Shown: positions 36,720 through 44,277 of the stretch, piece by piece
Numbering within the stretch: position 1 is the first letter of the stretch
Layout: each line of letters begins with the position of its first letter
Assembly: GCF_004115975.1 (NCBI RefSeq)
Contig: NZ_SDDZ01000004.1
Location: 186,001-250,000 of the forward strand
Direction: 5' to 3'
Length of the DNA stretch: 64,000 nucleotides
Source: Gelidibacter gilvus
Lineage (GTDB): Bacteria > Bacteroidota > Bacteroidia > Flavobacteriales > Flavobacteriaceae
Position numbers and translations under genes: made by a program
Notes under the pieces: model-generated
What the model was told of the DNA's origin: nothing
Databases searched by the model: none
What the model saw: only the letters and a program-made list of their open reading frames with translations

Positions 36720-37774
36720 TGAAAAAAATACTATTGATTGAGGACGATGCCGTTTTAAGAGATAATACTGCAGAACTCCTGGAACTGTTAAGCTATCAAG
36801 TAACCGTCGCATCTAATGGTAGAATAGGTGTGGAAAAAGCAAAAACACAATTCCCAGATATCATAGTTTGTGATATTATGATGCCGGAACTGGATGGCTA
36901 CGGCGTTTTGGAACAATTGGCCAATGATGACCAAACCAAGCACATTCCTTTTATTTTTCTATCCGCAAAAACAGAACGTCACGACGTAAGGAAAGGAATG
37001 AATTTAGGTGCAGACGATTATATCACCAAGCCTTTTAGTGAAGATGAGTTGGTAAGTGCCATTGAAAGCCGCTTGGCTAAAGCCTCCATCTTGAAAGAGA
37101 TTAGAGGAAGAGAGGAAGCTTCGGGTTCTGACGATAAAACGGAGGAAATCAATACCCTTAGCGACCTAAAGAGTTATTTTGAGACCGATGGAACGTTCCA
37201 TAATTATCAGAAAGGTGAAGACATTTATGAAGAAGGCCAAAATTCCAATGCCATATTTTTGATAAAGGAAGGGATTGTAAAATGCCATAAGCTTGACGAA
37301 CAAGGAAAAGAACTGACCACTGCTTTGCATAAAGCTTCAGATATATTTGGCTATACGTCATTTCTTCAAAACATACCCTACCAAGAGACATCCACAGCGC
37401 TTAATGATTCCAAATTGGTGGGTATTTCAAAAGATCAACTCAAAAAGATTTTGGATAAGAACACCCATATTACTTTTGAACTTATTGAATTGCTCACCGA
37501 TGATCTGAAGGGCGTAAAGGATCAATTGTTGCAAATGGCCTACAGTTCGGTCCAAAAAAAGACCGCGAGTACCATATTAAAATTCGCAGAAAAGTTGGAC
37601 CCCAAACATGGAGGTGCCATTAAAATTTCTCGTAGCGATTTGGCAAGTGTCGCTGGGATTGCAACCGAAACACTGATTAGAACCATTTCCAATTTTAAAA
37701 AAGAAGGCCTGATAGAGATTGAAGGCAGAAATATAAAAATCTTAGACCTCAAAGGACTTCAAGAAATATTTTAG
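36719..37774 (+). CDS. Response regulator with receiver, cNMP-binding-type and Crp/FNR HTH domains
   Basis: This 351-aa protein has a receiver domain at 1-120 with the acidic pair Asp9/Asp10, phospho-acceptor Asp52 (CDIMMPELDG), Ser82 and Lys104 (YITKPF). Residues about 165-265 form a Crp-type cyclic-nucleotide-binding-like beta-roll (YQKGEDIYEEGQNSNAIFLIKEG). Residues about 290-345 form a Crp/FNR winged helix (ISRSDLASVAGIATETLIRTISNFKKEG). No cysteine cluster for an FNR iron-sulphur centre was seen. The receiver therefore gives a Crp-like regulator phospho-control. It is translationally coupled to the LOV kinase, its likely phosphodonor. Two ATGA-N6-TCAT dyads upstream of usp genes downstream are the obvious candidate targets. 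Confidence 0.92.
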   Translation: MKKILLIEDDAVLRDNTAELLELLSYQVTVASNGRIGVEKAKTQFPDIIVCDIMMPELDGYGVLEQLANDDQTKHIPFIFLSAKTERHDVRKGMNLGADDYITKPFSEDELVSAIESRLAKASILKEIRGREEASGSDDKTEEINTLSDLKSYFETDGTFHNYQKGEDIYEEGQNSNAIFLIKEGIVKCHKLDEQGKELTTALHKASDIFGYTSFLQNIPYQETSTALNDSKLVGISKDQLKKILDKNTHITFELIELLTDDLKGVKDQLLQMAYSSVQKKTASTILKFAEKLDPKHGGAIKISRSDLASVAGIATETLIRTISNFKKEGLIEIEGRNIKILDLKGLQEIF

Positions 37775-38084
37775 TGAAATCCCTGTCTGCCGACAAGCAG
37801 GCAAACCTCAAAAGCGGAGCGCATAGAGTTTTTTTTGTTATCCAAAGAGCTATCGAAATACGCCTTCTCGTTTTTAATGGAATCGAAATTAAAGACAATG
37901 CGTTGAGTTCATTTTTTCCAGGCTTTCGCAAATATCTGCAAGTTCGTCGCCGACGCTAAGGCATAAGTGATATCCTCCATATCCTAATCCTTCAAAATGA
38001 TATGGGTTACGGCTCAATTTATTTATCACAAACAATTCAATGTCATGTGTAAATTCTTTTATTAAATGCTATAACCGGACAGAC
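37775..38084. other. Spacer between regulator and Usp cluster
   Basis: No convincing gene. An imperfect GCCTG/CAGGC palindrome (about 37784-37806) resembles words at 42387-42410. The rest is A/T-rich leader DNA before the operator listed at 38085. Confidence 0.5.
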
Positions 38085-38098
38085 ATGACCGATATCAT
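38085..38098. promoter_or_regulatory. Candidate Crp/FNR-type operator, copy 1
   Basis: ATGACCGATATCAT is a perfect ATGA-N6-TCAT dyad with the half-site spacing of Crp/FNR sites (TGA-N6-TCA). Its first base lies 36 bases before the TATATTTG -7 box, placing its centre about 42 bases upstream of the expected transcription start, the class II activator position. The site at 39713 has the same core and offset. Confidence 0.65.
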
Positions 38099-38120
38099 TT
38101 CACAGGAGAATACATCCTTA

Positions 38121-38128
38121 TATATTTG
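38121..38128 (+). promoter_or_regulatory. -7 promoter element of the first usp gene
   Basis: TATATTTG is a full match to TAnnTTTG, 28 bases before the ATG at 38156. No -33 TTG stands out, which fits an activator-dependent promoter. Confidence 0.6.
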
Positions 38129-38155
38129 TTCTGCTTACCATAATGGCGGATCAAC

Positions 38156-39001
38156 ATGAAGAATATACTATTACCAACTGACTTTTCTGAAAATTCTTGG
38201 AATGCAATTGTTTACGCGCTTAAGTTTTTCGATAAAACACCATGTACATTCTATTTGCTACATGTTAATTCCTTAAGTTATTTAGCAGCGACGGATTCGC
38301 CATATATTCAAACCAAGGATTTTGTTGAAAACACGTTTACAAAACCTGCCAAAAGGCAATTAAATACCCTTTTGAAACGAATTTCAGCAGAATTCCCAGT
38401 GAAACCTAACCATCATTTTTTTACGCTTACCGATTATAATTTTTTTGTGGATTCCGTTCGTAATCATGTGGTGGAAAAAAAGATTGATATGATTGTCATG
38501 GGCACAAAAGGCGCCAGTGGCTTGAGAAAGGTGATTATTGGGAGTAATGCGGCAGATGTCATAAAAAAAGTACAATGCCCAGCTTTGGTCGTTCCAGAGG
38601 ATGCGAAATTCACCACTTTGGAAGAGGTTGCTTTTCCAACAGATTATCTTTTGACTTATGCTGTAGATCTTTTGAAACCACTTTATAATATTCTGGAGGC
38701 GCATCAGTCGAGTTTACAGGTGTTGCATGTGACCAATAGAGATGATACGTTGACCATTGCTCAGCAGGACAATAAAGATGTGCTCAATGAATATTTTCAT
38801 AAATTCGAATGCCAATTCCATAAACTGACCAACAGAAACGTGGAAGATGCCATTGAATGTTTTGTGCAAAGTAGGGATATCAAGATGGTGGCCATGGTAG
38901 CAAAGAACCTGAATTACTTTCAGCGGATTTTATTCCATAATAAAATTGAAGAAATGACTTACCATACGCATATTCCGTTTTTGGTGATGCACGACAAATA
39001 A
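38156..39001 (+). CDS. Tandem-domain universal stress protein (Usp 1)
   Basis: This 281-aa cytoplasmic protein consists of two UspA domains. The first (about 1-147) starts MKNILLPTDFSENSWNAIVYAL and carries the ATP-binding signature VMGTKGASG...IIGSNAADVI (G-2x-G-9x-G-S). The second (about 160-281) keeps the fold marks (VAFPTDY at its start, MVAK near the end) but lacks the G-x-x-G loop, so it is probably nucleotide-free. Usp proteins help survival under starvation, oxygen or energy stress by largely unknown means. It is separated from the other four usp genes by 781 bp of repeats but has the same type of operator and promoter as the next one. Confidence 0.93.
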   Translation: MKNILLPTDFSENSWNAIVYALKFFDKTPCTFYLLHVNSLSYLAATDSPYIQTKDFVENTFTKPAKRQLNTLLKRISAEFPVKPNHHFFTLTDYNFFVDSVRNHVVEKKIDMIVMGTKGASGLRKVIIGSNAADVIKKVQCPALVVPEDAKFTTLEEVAFPTDYLLTYAVDLLKPLYNILEAHQSSLQVLHVTNRDDTLTIAQQDNKDVLNEYFHKFECQFHKLTNRNVEDAIECFVQSRDIKMVAMVAKNLNYFQRILFHNKIEEMTYHTHIPFLVMHDK

Positions 39002-39510
39002 AATTCCTGCGCAGGCAGGAATCTCCCACATTCCTGCGCAGGCAGGAATCTCATAATTATCTATCCTACTCTTATTTTTCTCTCCCGCAGATTTGCGCGG
39101 ACTTGTACTTGGTTACAAAGAGTGACACAGAGTATCACAGAGATTGCTCGGAGTTGCACAGAGATTTTTTTCTAAGAAAACGAGAACTCAGGCCAAGCAT
39201 GGAGAGAATTTAATATTCGTTATCGGCTTAACCTATTCTAAAAATTTCCCGACTTCGCAGGAATCTCCCACATTCCTGCGAAGGCAGGAATCTCATAATT
39301 GTCTATCCTACTCTTATTTTTTCTCCCGCAGACCCGCCTACAGGACGGACAGGTTGCGGAGGTTTCCGCGTATTTGTATGCGGTTGCACAGAGCTACACG
39401 GAGTATTCGCGGAGTTGCACAGAGATTTTTTTCTAAGAAAACGAGAACTCAGACCCAGCATGGAGAGAATTCAACGGATTAGCAAAGTAATCATCAGGCC
39501 CAATCTAAAA
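39002..39510. repeat. Intergenic duplication of REP-like, CTGCG and CACAGAG repeats
   Basis: Two related blocks (about 39003-39215 and 39240-39475) share the same order: ATTCCTGCG...GCAGGAAT palindromes, TCTATCCTACTCTTATTTT, CCCGCAGA, CACAGAG words, then GAGATTTTTTTCTAAGAAAA and GCATGGAGAGAATT. The landmark GAGATTTTTT occurs at 39161 and 39422, a step of 261 bp. The second block carries an extra GC-rich insert (about 39335-39360). No credible gene, although an open frame runs through it. Confidence 0.75.
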
Positions 39511-39575
39511 TTCTCCTCCTTTTAAAGGAGGAGTGGCTTCTGCTTCAGCACAGAAGCAGAAGACGAGGTGGTGGG
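39511..39575. repeat. Double-hairpin dispersed element, copy 2
   Basis: A perfect 10-bp-arm palindrome (CTCCTCCTTT / AAAGGAGGAG, 39513-39533) is followed by TGG, then CTTCTGCTTC / GAAGCAGAAG, then ACGAGGTGGTGG. It has the same two-stem plan as 9359-9428, with different stem sequences. Confidence 0.75.
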
Positions 39576-39712
39576 AATCCAGGAATATGCAGGGTTACAC
39601 AGAGCTGCTTTTCGGTTGGTGGATTTATCAGTGTTGAACAGAAACCATCTGCGCTCATCTGCGAAATTTGCGGGAAACTTCTCACTAATCCCCAAACTTA
39701 ACCACTCTCCAA

Positions 39713-39726
39713 ATGACTTATATCAT
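39713..39726. promoter_or_regulatory. Candidate Crp/FNR-type operator, copy 2
   Basis: ATGACTTATATCAT matches the site at 38085 in 12 of 14 bases, including both half-sites. It lies exactly 36 bases before a -7-like box, the same offset as copy 1. The repeat-rich DNA just upstream is not shared between the two promoters, so the conservation is local to the site. Confidence 0.65.
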
Positions 39727-39748
39727 AGTTTTTATGGTTTTAATCCCT

Positions 39749-39756
39749 TAACTTTA
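39749..39756 (+). promoter_or_regulatory. -7-like promoter element of the usp operon
   Basis: TAACTTTA matches TAnnTTTG at all but the last base and lies 27 bases before the ATG at 39783. A weak box with a well-placed operator suggests activation. Confidence 0.45.
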
Positions 39757-39782
39757 TCCCATATCAAATAAATTCTAGCACT

Positions 39783-40646
39783 ATGATTTCTATACTTTTT
39801 CCTACGGATTTTTCTAAAAACTCAATGAATGCCATCACCTATGCCTTGGAGTTTTTTAAATATGAAAAGGTTGCGTTTTATTTCATGCACGCCTACCAAA
39901 AGGACGTTTATGATCATGAGGATTTACTGTCCCGTGATAATTTTGATGATGTTTTGGAGCGTGTAAAAGCACAATCTGAAGCCAGTTTGGAAGAACTTTT
40001 GAAGACGGTCAATGAAATGGCGCCGAATCCGCGATATACCTATCACAGTATTTCGGCTTTTGGCTCCCTTGTAGAAGAAGCCAATGAAATTGCCGACCGA
40101 AAGAATATCGATTTGATTGTTATGGGAACAAAAGGCAAATCTGATGATCGTAAAATTGTTTTTGGAAGCCAAACCTTCCAAGTCTTAAAATATGTGCAAT
40201 GTCCGGTATTGGCCATTCCGAAAAATTATACCAACACCCAGCCTAAACGTATTTTATTTCCAACCGATTATCTCATACCCTACAAGCGACGGGAATTGAA
40301 ATTATTATGCGATTTAGCAGCGCCATACAGAAGTATTGTGGATGTGTTGTATGTTTCAAAAATTGATAAATTATCGATCAGGCAAGAAGACAATCAGGCT
40401 TTTATGAAAGGAACCATCTGCAAAACTGAAATAAATTTCATCACTGCAAACAGTCGAAAAGTTGCTGAAACAATTCAGGAATATATCAAAGAGAATGAAG
40501 TTGACATGTTGGTCATGGTCAATACCCAACATTCGTTCTTAGAAAACATGTTGTTTCCATCCAATATCGATAAAGTAAGTCTTGATCTTAAGATTCCGCT
40601 GTTAGCGATGCAAAACTCGACACGTTCGACATCAGAACTTTTATAA
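39783..40646 (+). CDS. Tandem-domain universal stress protein (Usp 2)
   Basis: This 287-aa protein has two UspA domains. Domain 1 begins MISILFPTDFSKNSMNAITYAL and holds the nucleotide-binding loop VMGTKGKSDDRKIVFGSQTFQVL, in which the usual second glycine of G-x-x-G is replaced (KGKSD). ATP binding is less certain than in Usp 1. Domain 2 (from about 157, RILFPTDYLIPYKR) lacks the loop. It is the first gene of a tight run (gaps of 7, 13 and 84 bases to the next ones) and has the second copy of the Crp-type operator. Probably a cytoplasmic stress protein. Confidence 0.92.
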   Translation: MISILFPTDFSKNSMNAITYALEFFKYEKVAFYFMHAYQKDVYDHEDLLSRDNFDDVLERVKAQSEASLEELLKTVNEMAPNPRYTYHSISAFGSLVEEANEIADRKNIDLIVMGTKGKSDDRKIVFGSQTFQVLKYVQCPVLAIPKNYTNTQPKRILFPTDYLIPYKRRELKLLCDLAAPYRSIVDVLYVSKIDKLSIRQEDNQAFMKGTICKTEINFITANSRKVAETIQEYIKENEVDMLVMVNTQHSFLENMLFPSNIDKVSLDLKIPLLAMQNSTRSTSELL

Positions 40647-40653
40647 TTTGATC

Positions 40654-41502
40654 ATGAAAAACATACTCCTTCCGACTGATTTTTCGGATAATTCTTTGAA
40701 TGCCATCCGATATGCCATTCAGCTTTTTGAAAATGACGATTGTACATTTCATCTGTTCAATGCTTATACACCAGTGGTTTATGATCTGACTTATGTGCTG
40801 CTCAGTCCTGCACAGTTTGGACTTCGTGATCCCATAAGAGCGGCTTCTCAAGAAGGTTTAGACGAACTGATCAAAGAACTTTTAAATGAATTTGGTAGCA
40901 ATCCCAACCACAAGTTTGAAACCATTGCTAGGTTTGAAACGCTTATTGCTGGAATCAAGGAATTGATTATTGAACGCAATATTGATCTTGTCGTTATGGG
41001 AACCAAAGGCGCAACCGGTGCTAAAAAAATATTGTTTGGTTCCAATACGGTTCAAGTGTTTAGGGAGATCAAGTTTCCAGTATTGGCCATCCCATCGAAT
41101 TTTGATTATGTGACACCTCAAGAGATCTTGTTTCCTACCGATTTAGAAGTGGAATTCACTATGGGACAACTTCAGGTACTTAAAGAAATAGCGAAGTTGC
41201 ACACTTCTAAAATCAACGCCTTGTACGTTAGCACAGGTCATGGTTTGAGTGAGATACAAGATCGTAATAAAACACTATTGCCTACGCTATTTAAAAGAAT
41301 GGCCTATGAGTTTCACGATGTTGAAGATATGGAGATTCCTGCAGCCATTAACAGGTTTCAAGAAGAACATTCCGTTGACATGTTGGTGATGATCAATAAT
41401 AAACAATCATTTTTTGAGAATATATTTTTCAAGGACACCATTAATCAAATCGGTTTCTATTTGAATATCCCATTTCTCGTGATTCCGTCAAAACAGGGCT
41501 AA
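40654..41502 (+). CDS. Tandem-domain universal stress protein (Usp 3)
   Basis: The ATG at 40654 is preferred over an in-frame TTG two codons upstream, because it gives the family start MKNILLPTDFSDNSLNAIRYA. The protein is 282 aa. Domain 1 has an intact loop VMGTKGATGAKKILFGSNTVQVF (G-2x-G-9x-G-S). Domain 2 (EILFPTDLEVEFTMG onwards) is degenerate. It starts 7 bases after Usp 2 and so shares its transcript. Confidence 0.93.
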   Translation: MKNILLPTDFSDNSLNAIRYAIQLFENDDCTFHLFNAYTPVVYDLTYVLLSPAQFGLRDPIRAASQEGLDELIKELLNEFGSNPNHKFETIARFETLIAGIKELIIERNIDLVVMGTKGATGAKKILFGSNTVQVFREIKFPVLAIPSNFDYVTPQEILFPTDLEVEFTMGQLQVLKEIAKLHTSKINALYVSTGHGLSEIQDRNKTLLPTLFKRMAYEFHDVEDMEIPAAINRFQEEHSVDMLVMINNKQSFFENIFFKDTINQIGFYLNIPFLVIPSKQG

Positions 41503-41515
41503 AAATTAAAACATC

Positions 41516-42358
41516 ATGACTTCAGAAAAACTACATATTTTAATCCCTACAGATTTTTCAAAAAACGCATGGAGCGCCACGGTATATGCTTTAAATCTGT
41601 ATGCCGAGCACCATTGTACCTTTTATTTTTTAAATTCTATCTCACTCGATCATACCGACTCAAGATCTTATATTACCACGCGGTTCTTGGACTCGTTGAC
41701 TGAAACTTCGAGAACCGAGTTAAGTGTACTGAAGGATCGAGCAACACAATTATATAGTAATCCGAATCATGAATTTGAGGTCATAAGCACTTCTGAAGAG
41801 ATTACGTTGGCCATAAAAAGAGCCGTGCAGATAAATACTATAGACTTGGTGGTGACAGGAACTAAAGGAGCTACTGGTGTTAATAAGTATTTTTTAGGAA
41901 GTAATACGGTCAAGGTCATTCAGAGCTTGAAAAGTTGTCCGATGCTTGCCGTACCAGATGCCTACGAATTCAAAGCTCCGAAGCATATTGCATTTCCAAC
42001 CGATTTTAACCGTGTTTACGAACCGAAAGAATTACAGGCATTACTAAATTTCGCCGATTTGTATCAGGCCCATATTTATATTTTGCACATCAATTTACAA
42101 AGTGAATTAAGTGAACGGCAAGAAAGCAATAGGAGAGCCCTTCAAGCGCATTTGGTGAAGCATCAGCACACGTTTCATTGGGTGGAGAAATCTGCGACAA
42201 AATCGGATGAGATCAACGAGTTTATTAAAGATTTGAAGATCGATGTGCTTGCCATGGTGAATTATAAGCACAGTTTTGTTGAAAGAGTCATTAAAGAGCC
42301 GGTCATCAAAAAGATAGGATTTCAACCGATGGTGCCGTTTCTGGTGATTCCAGAATAA
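41516..42358 (+). CDS. Tandem-domain universal stress protein (Usp 4)
   Basis: This 280-aa protein starts MTSEKLHILIPTDFSKNAWSATVYAL. Domain 1 keeps the loop VTGTKGATGVNKYFLGSNTVKVI, with Thr where most family members have Met/Leu. Domain 2 begins at about 158 (HIAFPTDFNRVYEP) and lacks the loop. It lies 13 bases after Usp 3, in the same operon. The conserved C-terminal pattern NYKHSFVERV...PFLVIPE resembles the other four, supporting origin by tandem duplication. Confidence 0.92.
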   Translation: MTSEKLHILIPTDFSKNAWSATVYALNLYAEHHCTFYFLNSISLDHTDSRSYITTRFLDSLTETSRTELSVLKDRATQLYSNPNHEFEVISTSEEITLAIKRAVQINTIDLVVTGTKGATGVNKYFLGSNTVKVIQSLKSCPMLAVPDAYEFKAPKHIAFPTDFNRVYEPKELQALLNFADLYQAHIYILHINLQSELSERQESNRRALQAHLVKHQHTFHWVEKSATKSDEINEFIKDLKIDVLAMVNYKHSFVERVIKEPVIKKIGFQPMVPFLVIPE

Positions 42359-42442
42359 AGTTAAAGGTTCAAAATCTCAAATGCCATGCCTATCGACAGG
42401 CAGGCGAAAATCAACTAATCAAATTGAAATAAATAGATATCC

Positions 42443-43297
42443 ATGAAAAGAAAAATATTATTGCCTACGGATTTTTCAGACAATGCGCTACAGGCCATCA
42501 ATTATGCCTTGGAACTTTATAAGGATCAAGAGTGTATTTTTTATCTTTTAAATGTGTTTTTTATAAACCCAACTAATCTTGAAAACCTAATTGGCATGGA
42601 GCCTGGCAGTGACTTATATGAGGCCACCAAAAGACATTCCGAAAATCAGTTGCATAAATTGTTGAGTGAGGTTGCTTTTAATGACAACGGAAATTCGAAA
42701 CACAGCTTTCAGACCATATCCACTTTTAATGAACCATTCCAGGCCATTAAGGCTGCGGTGGAAGAAAAAGATATTGAGATGATTGTGATGGGAACCCGCG
42801 GACAGACCAATGCCAGAAGCAAAATTTATGGAAGTACCGCTATCGATGTTATGGAAAAAATCAGGAATTGCCCGGTGATTGTAGTACCACAACTGGCTAA
42901 GCGTGAAATTCCGAAGGAGATTGTCTTTCCAACAAACTATAAAACCAATTTCAAGAAACAGGAACTAAAACATCTGATAAATATTGCAAAAAACAGCAAT
43001 GCGTCCATAAAAGTATTGCATGTTTCAGAGGAAGGAAAATTGAACGACCAACAGACCAACAACAAAAAGCTGCTGGACGAATATTTTGAAGAAGTCAGCC
43101 ATTCTTTCCATTTATTAAGTCAATTGTCGGTTCCTGAGGCCATTAATTGTTTTGTTGAAAGTAGAGAAAGTGATATGGTGGCGTTCATAAATAGTAAACA
43201 TTCATTTTTCGCAAGTATTTTTAATCAGCCCTTGGTAAAAGGGATTACCTATGATTCAAAAGTGCCGATTTTGGTGATGCATGATTTGAAGAATTAA
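42443..43297 (+). CDS. Tandem-domain universal stress protein (Usp 5)
   Basis: This 284-aa protein starts MKRKILLPTDFSDNALQAINYAL. Domain 1 has VMGTRGQTNARSKIYGSTAIDVM, a variant loop (GTRGQTNA) that departs from G-x-x-G; domain 2 (EIVFPTNYKTNFKK) is degenerate. It is preceded by 84 bases that include a GCCTATCGACAGGCAGGC-type repeat word (42387-42406) but no operator like those at 38085 and 39713. It is therefore probably read from the upstream usp operon. Confidence 0.91.
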   Translation: MKRKILLPTDFSDNALQAINYALELYKDQECIFYLLNVFFINPTNLENLIGMEPGSDLYEATKRHSENQLHKLLSEVAFNDNGNSKHSFQTISTFNEPFQAIKAAVEEKDIEMIVMGTRGQTNARSKIYGSTAIDVMEKIRNCPVIVVPQLAKREIPKEIVFPTNYKTNFKKQELKHLINIAKNSNASIKVLHVSEEGKLNDQQTNNKKLLDEYFEEVSHSFHLLSQLSVPEAINCFVESRESDMVAFINSKHSFFASIFNQPLVKGITYDSKVPILVMHDLKN

Positions 43298-43347
43298 GGA
43301 AGGAGAATTAAGTTAAGTACCAAATATTAAGAACAAAGAACAAAGAG

Positions 43348-44032
43348 TCAGGCACTTATTTTTGGAGAGCAAACAATACCGCCGGCACCTATAACCGAAG
43401 TTCGAGATCTGGGGAATGGAATATTTATTTGAACTATCAGGGAAATAATCAGACCTGGATGTTCTATCCACTAGAGTTGACCGAAGGAATGACTTATGAA
43501 TTAGTCCTTTACGCCAGGCAATCTGGTACTGACGACACCACCCTTGAGGCAGCTTATGGAGTCGCAGGTCAGGTTGAGAGCATGACCAATGCAGTTTTCC
43601 TGAGACGGGCGTGAATAATGGCGATTAAAAAAAATTTAATGGCTCATCACACTGGCTTCAACAGGAACTTATTATATCGGGATAACAGGAATTGTTCTCT
43701 CCACTAGCTCTCGTTATCTTTCTATTGATGATATTTCTTTAAGTGTATCAACACTTTCACTGAAAGATCACCAAACGGATTATGGCATCAAATTATACCC
43801 GAATCCTGTCCCATCTGGAACGGCATTTTATGTTGACGCGGGACAGTTTGAAGGTCATAAGGTCAATTTGAGTATTACTGATATTCTAGGTAAAACGATC
43901 TACAGCACTACAACACAATTTGATGCTTATAAAATCGCAATCCAGCCGAAAAGTTCATTTGGCAGCGGCGTCTATTTTGTACATTTTGACCAAGACGGAC
44001 GGACAGTTAACAAACGACTTATTATCCAATAA
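43348..44032 (+). pseudogene. Remnant of a T9SS-secreted choice-of-anchor-type protein
   Basis: The first part (43348-43614) reads SGTYFWRANNTAG...GEWNIYLNYQGNNQTWMFYPLELTEGMTYELVLYARQSG, a jelly-roll-like extracellular domain, and then meets a stop. After about 43610 the homologous sense continues in the +1 frame (TGVNNGD, then ASTGTYYIGITG, RYLSIDDISLSV) with several stops in between. It ends in a typical T9SS type A sorting domain (YGIKLYPNPVPSGTAFYV, KTIYSTTTQF, RLIIQ and TAA at 44030). There is no start codon or signal peptide, so at least a 5' truncation and one frameshift have killed it. Confidence 0.82.
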
Positions 44033-44054
44033 TTATAAATTAACTTAAATTGTG

Positions 44055-44091
44055 AAAACCCCGAGGACTTTGTCTCAGGGTTTTCTGTTTA
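44055..44091 (+). terminator. Intrinsic terminator after the T9SS pseudogene
   Basis: Arms AAAACCC / GGGTTTT (44055-44061 / 44078-44084), extended by GAG/CTC, are followed by a T-rich tail. It is the surviving terminator of the dead gene. Confidence 0.75.
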
Positions 44092-44192
44092 TGCCATTGT
44101 TGACAGAATGATGGCATGTGTTGCATACCTAGCTGAAGCCTAAGGAATAGGAGCGATGGATGAAAAGACGAAACAGCAATGATAGTTTAATC

Positions 44193-44242
44193 TAGCACAG
44201 TCGAGACGATAATTTATTAGGTTGAACTTATCGACTGTGCTA
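44193..44242. repeat. Perfect 12-bp inverted repeat
   Basis: TAGCACAGTCGA (44193-44204) and TCGACTGTGCTA (44231-44242) are separated by 26 bases and sit 36 bases beyond the stop of the minus-strand gene. It could be a terminator for that gene, but no T-run follows. The core GTCGA/TCGACTG(T/C)GC resembles the arms of the array at 4955-5725. Confidence 0.7.
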
Positions 44243-44277
44243 TAATTTAATTAAACCAATTATCTGCACTTAATAAT

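Noticed and set aside
36719-37774. Oxygen-sensing FNR protein
   Set aside because: No N-terminal or central cysteine cluster for an iron-sulphur centre; the N-terminus is a receiver domain instead.
37774-37959. Short plus-strand open frame after the response regulator
   Set aside because: It overlaps a palindromic repeat word, has no family features and precedes the operator region; treated as chance.
39144-39482. Plus-strand open frame of 112 aa
   Set aside because: It runs through two copies of the intergenic repeat (RFFSKKTRTQ appears twice because the DNA is duplicated), so it is repeat DNA, not a gene.
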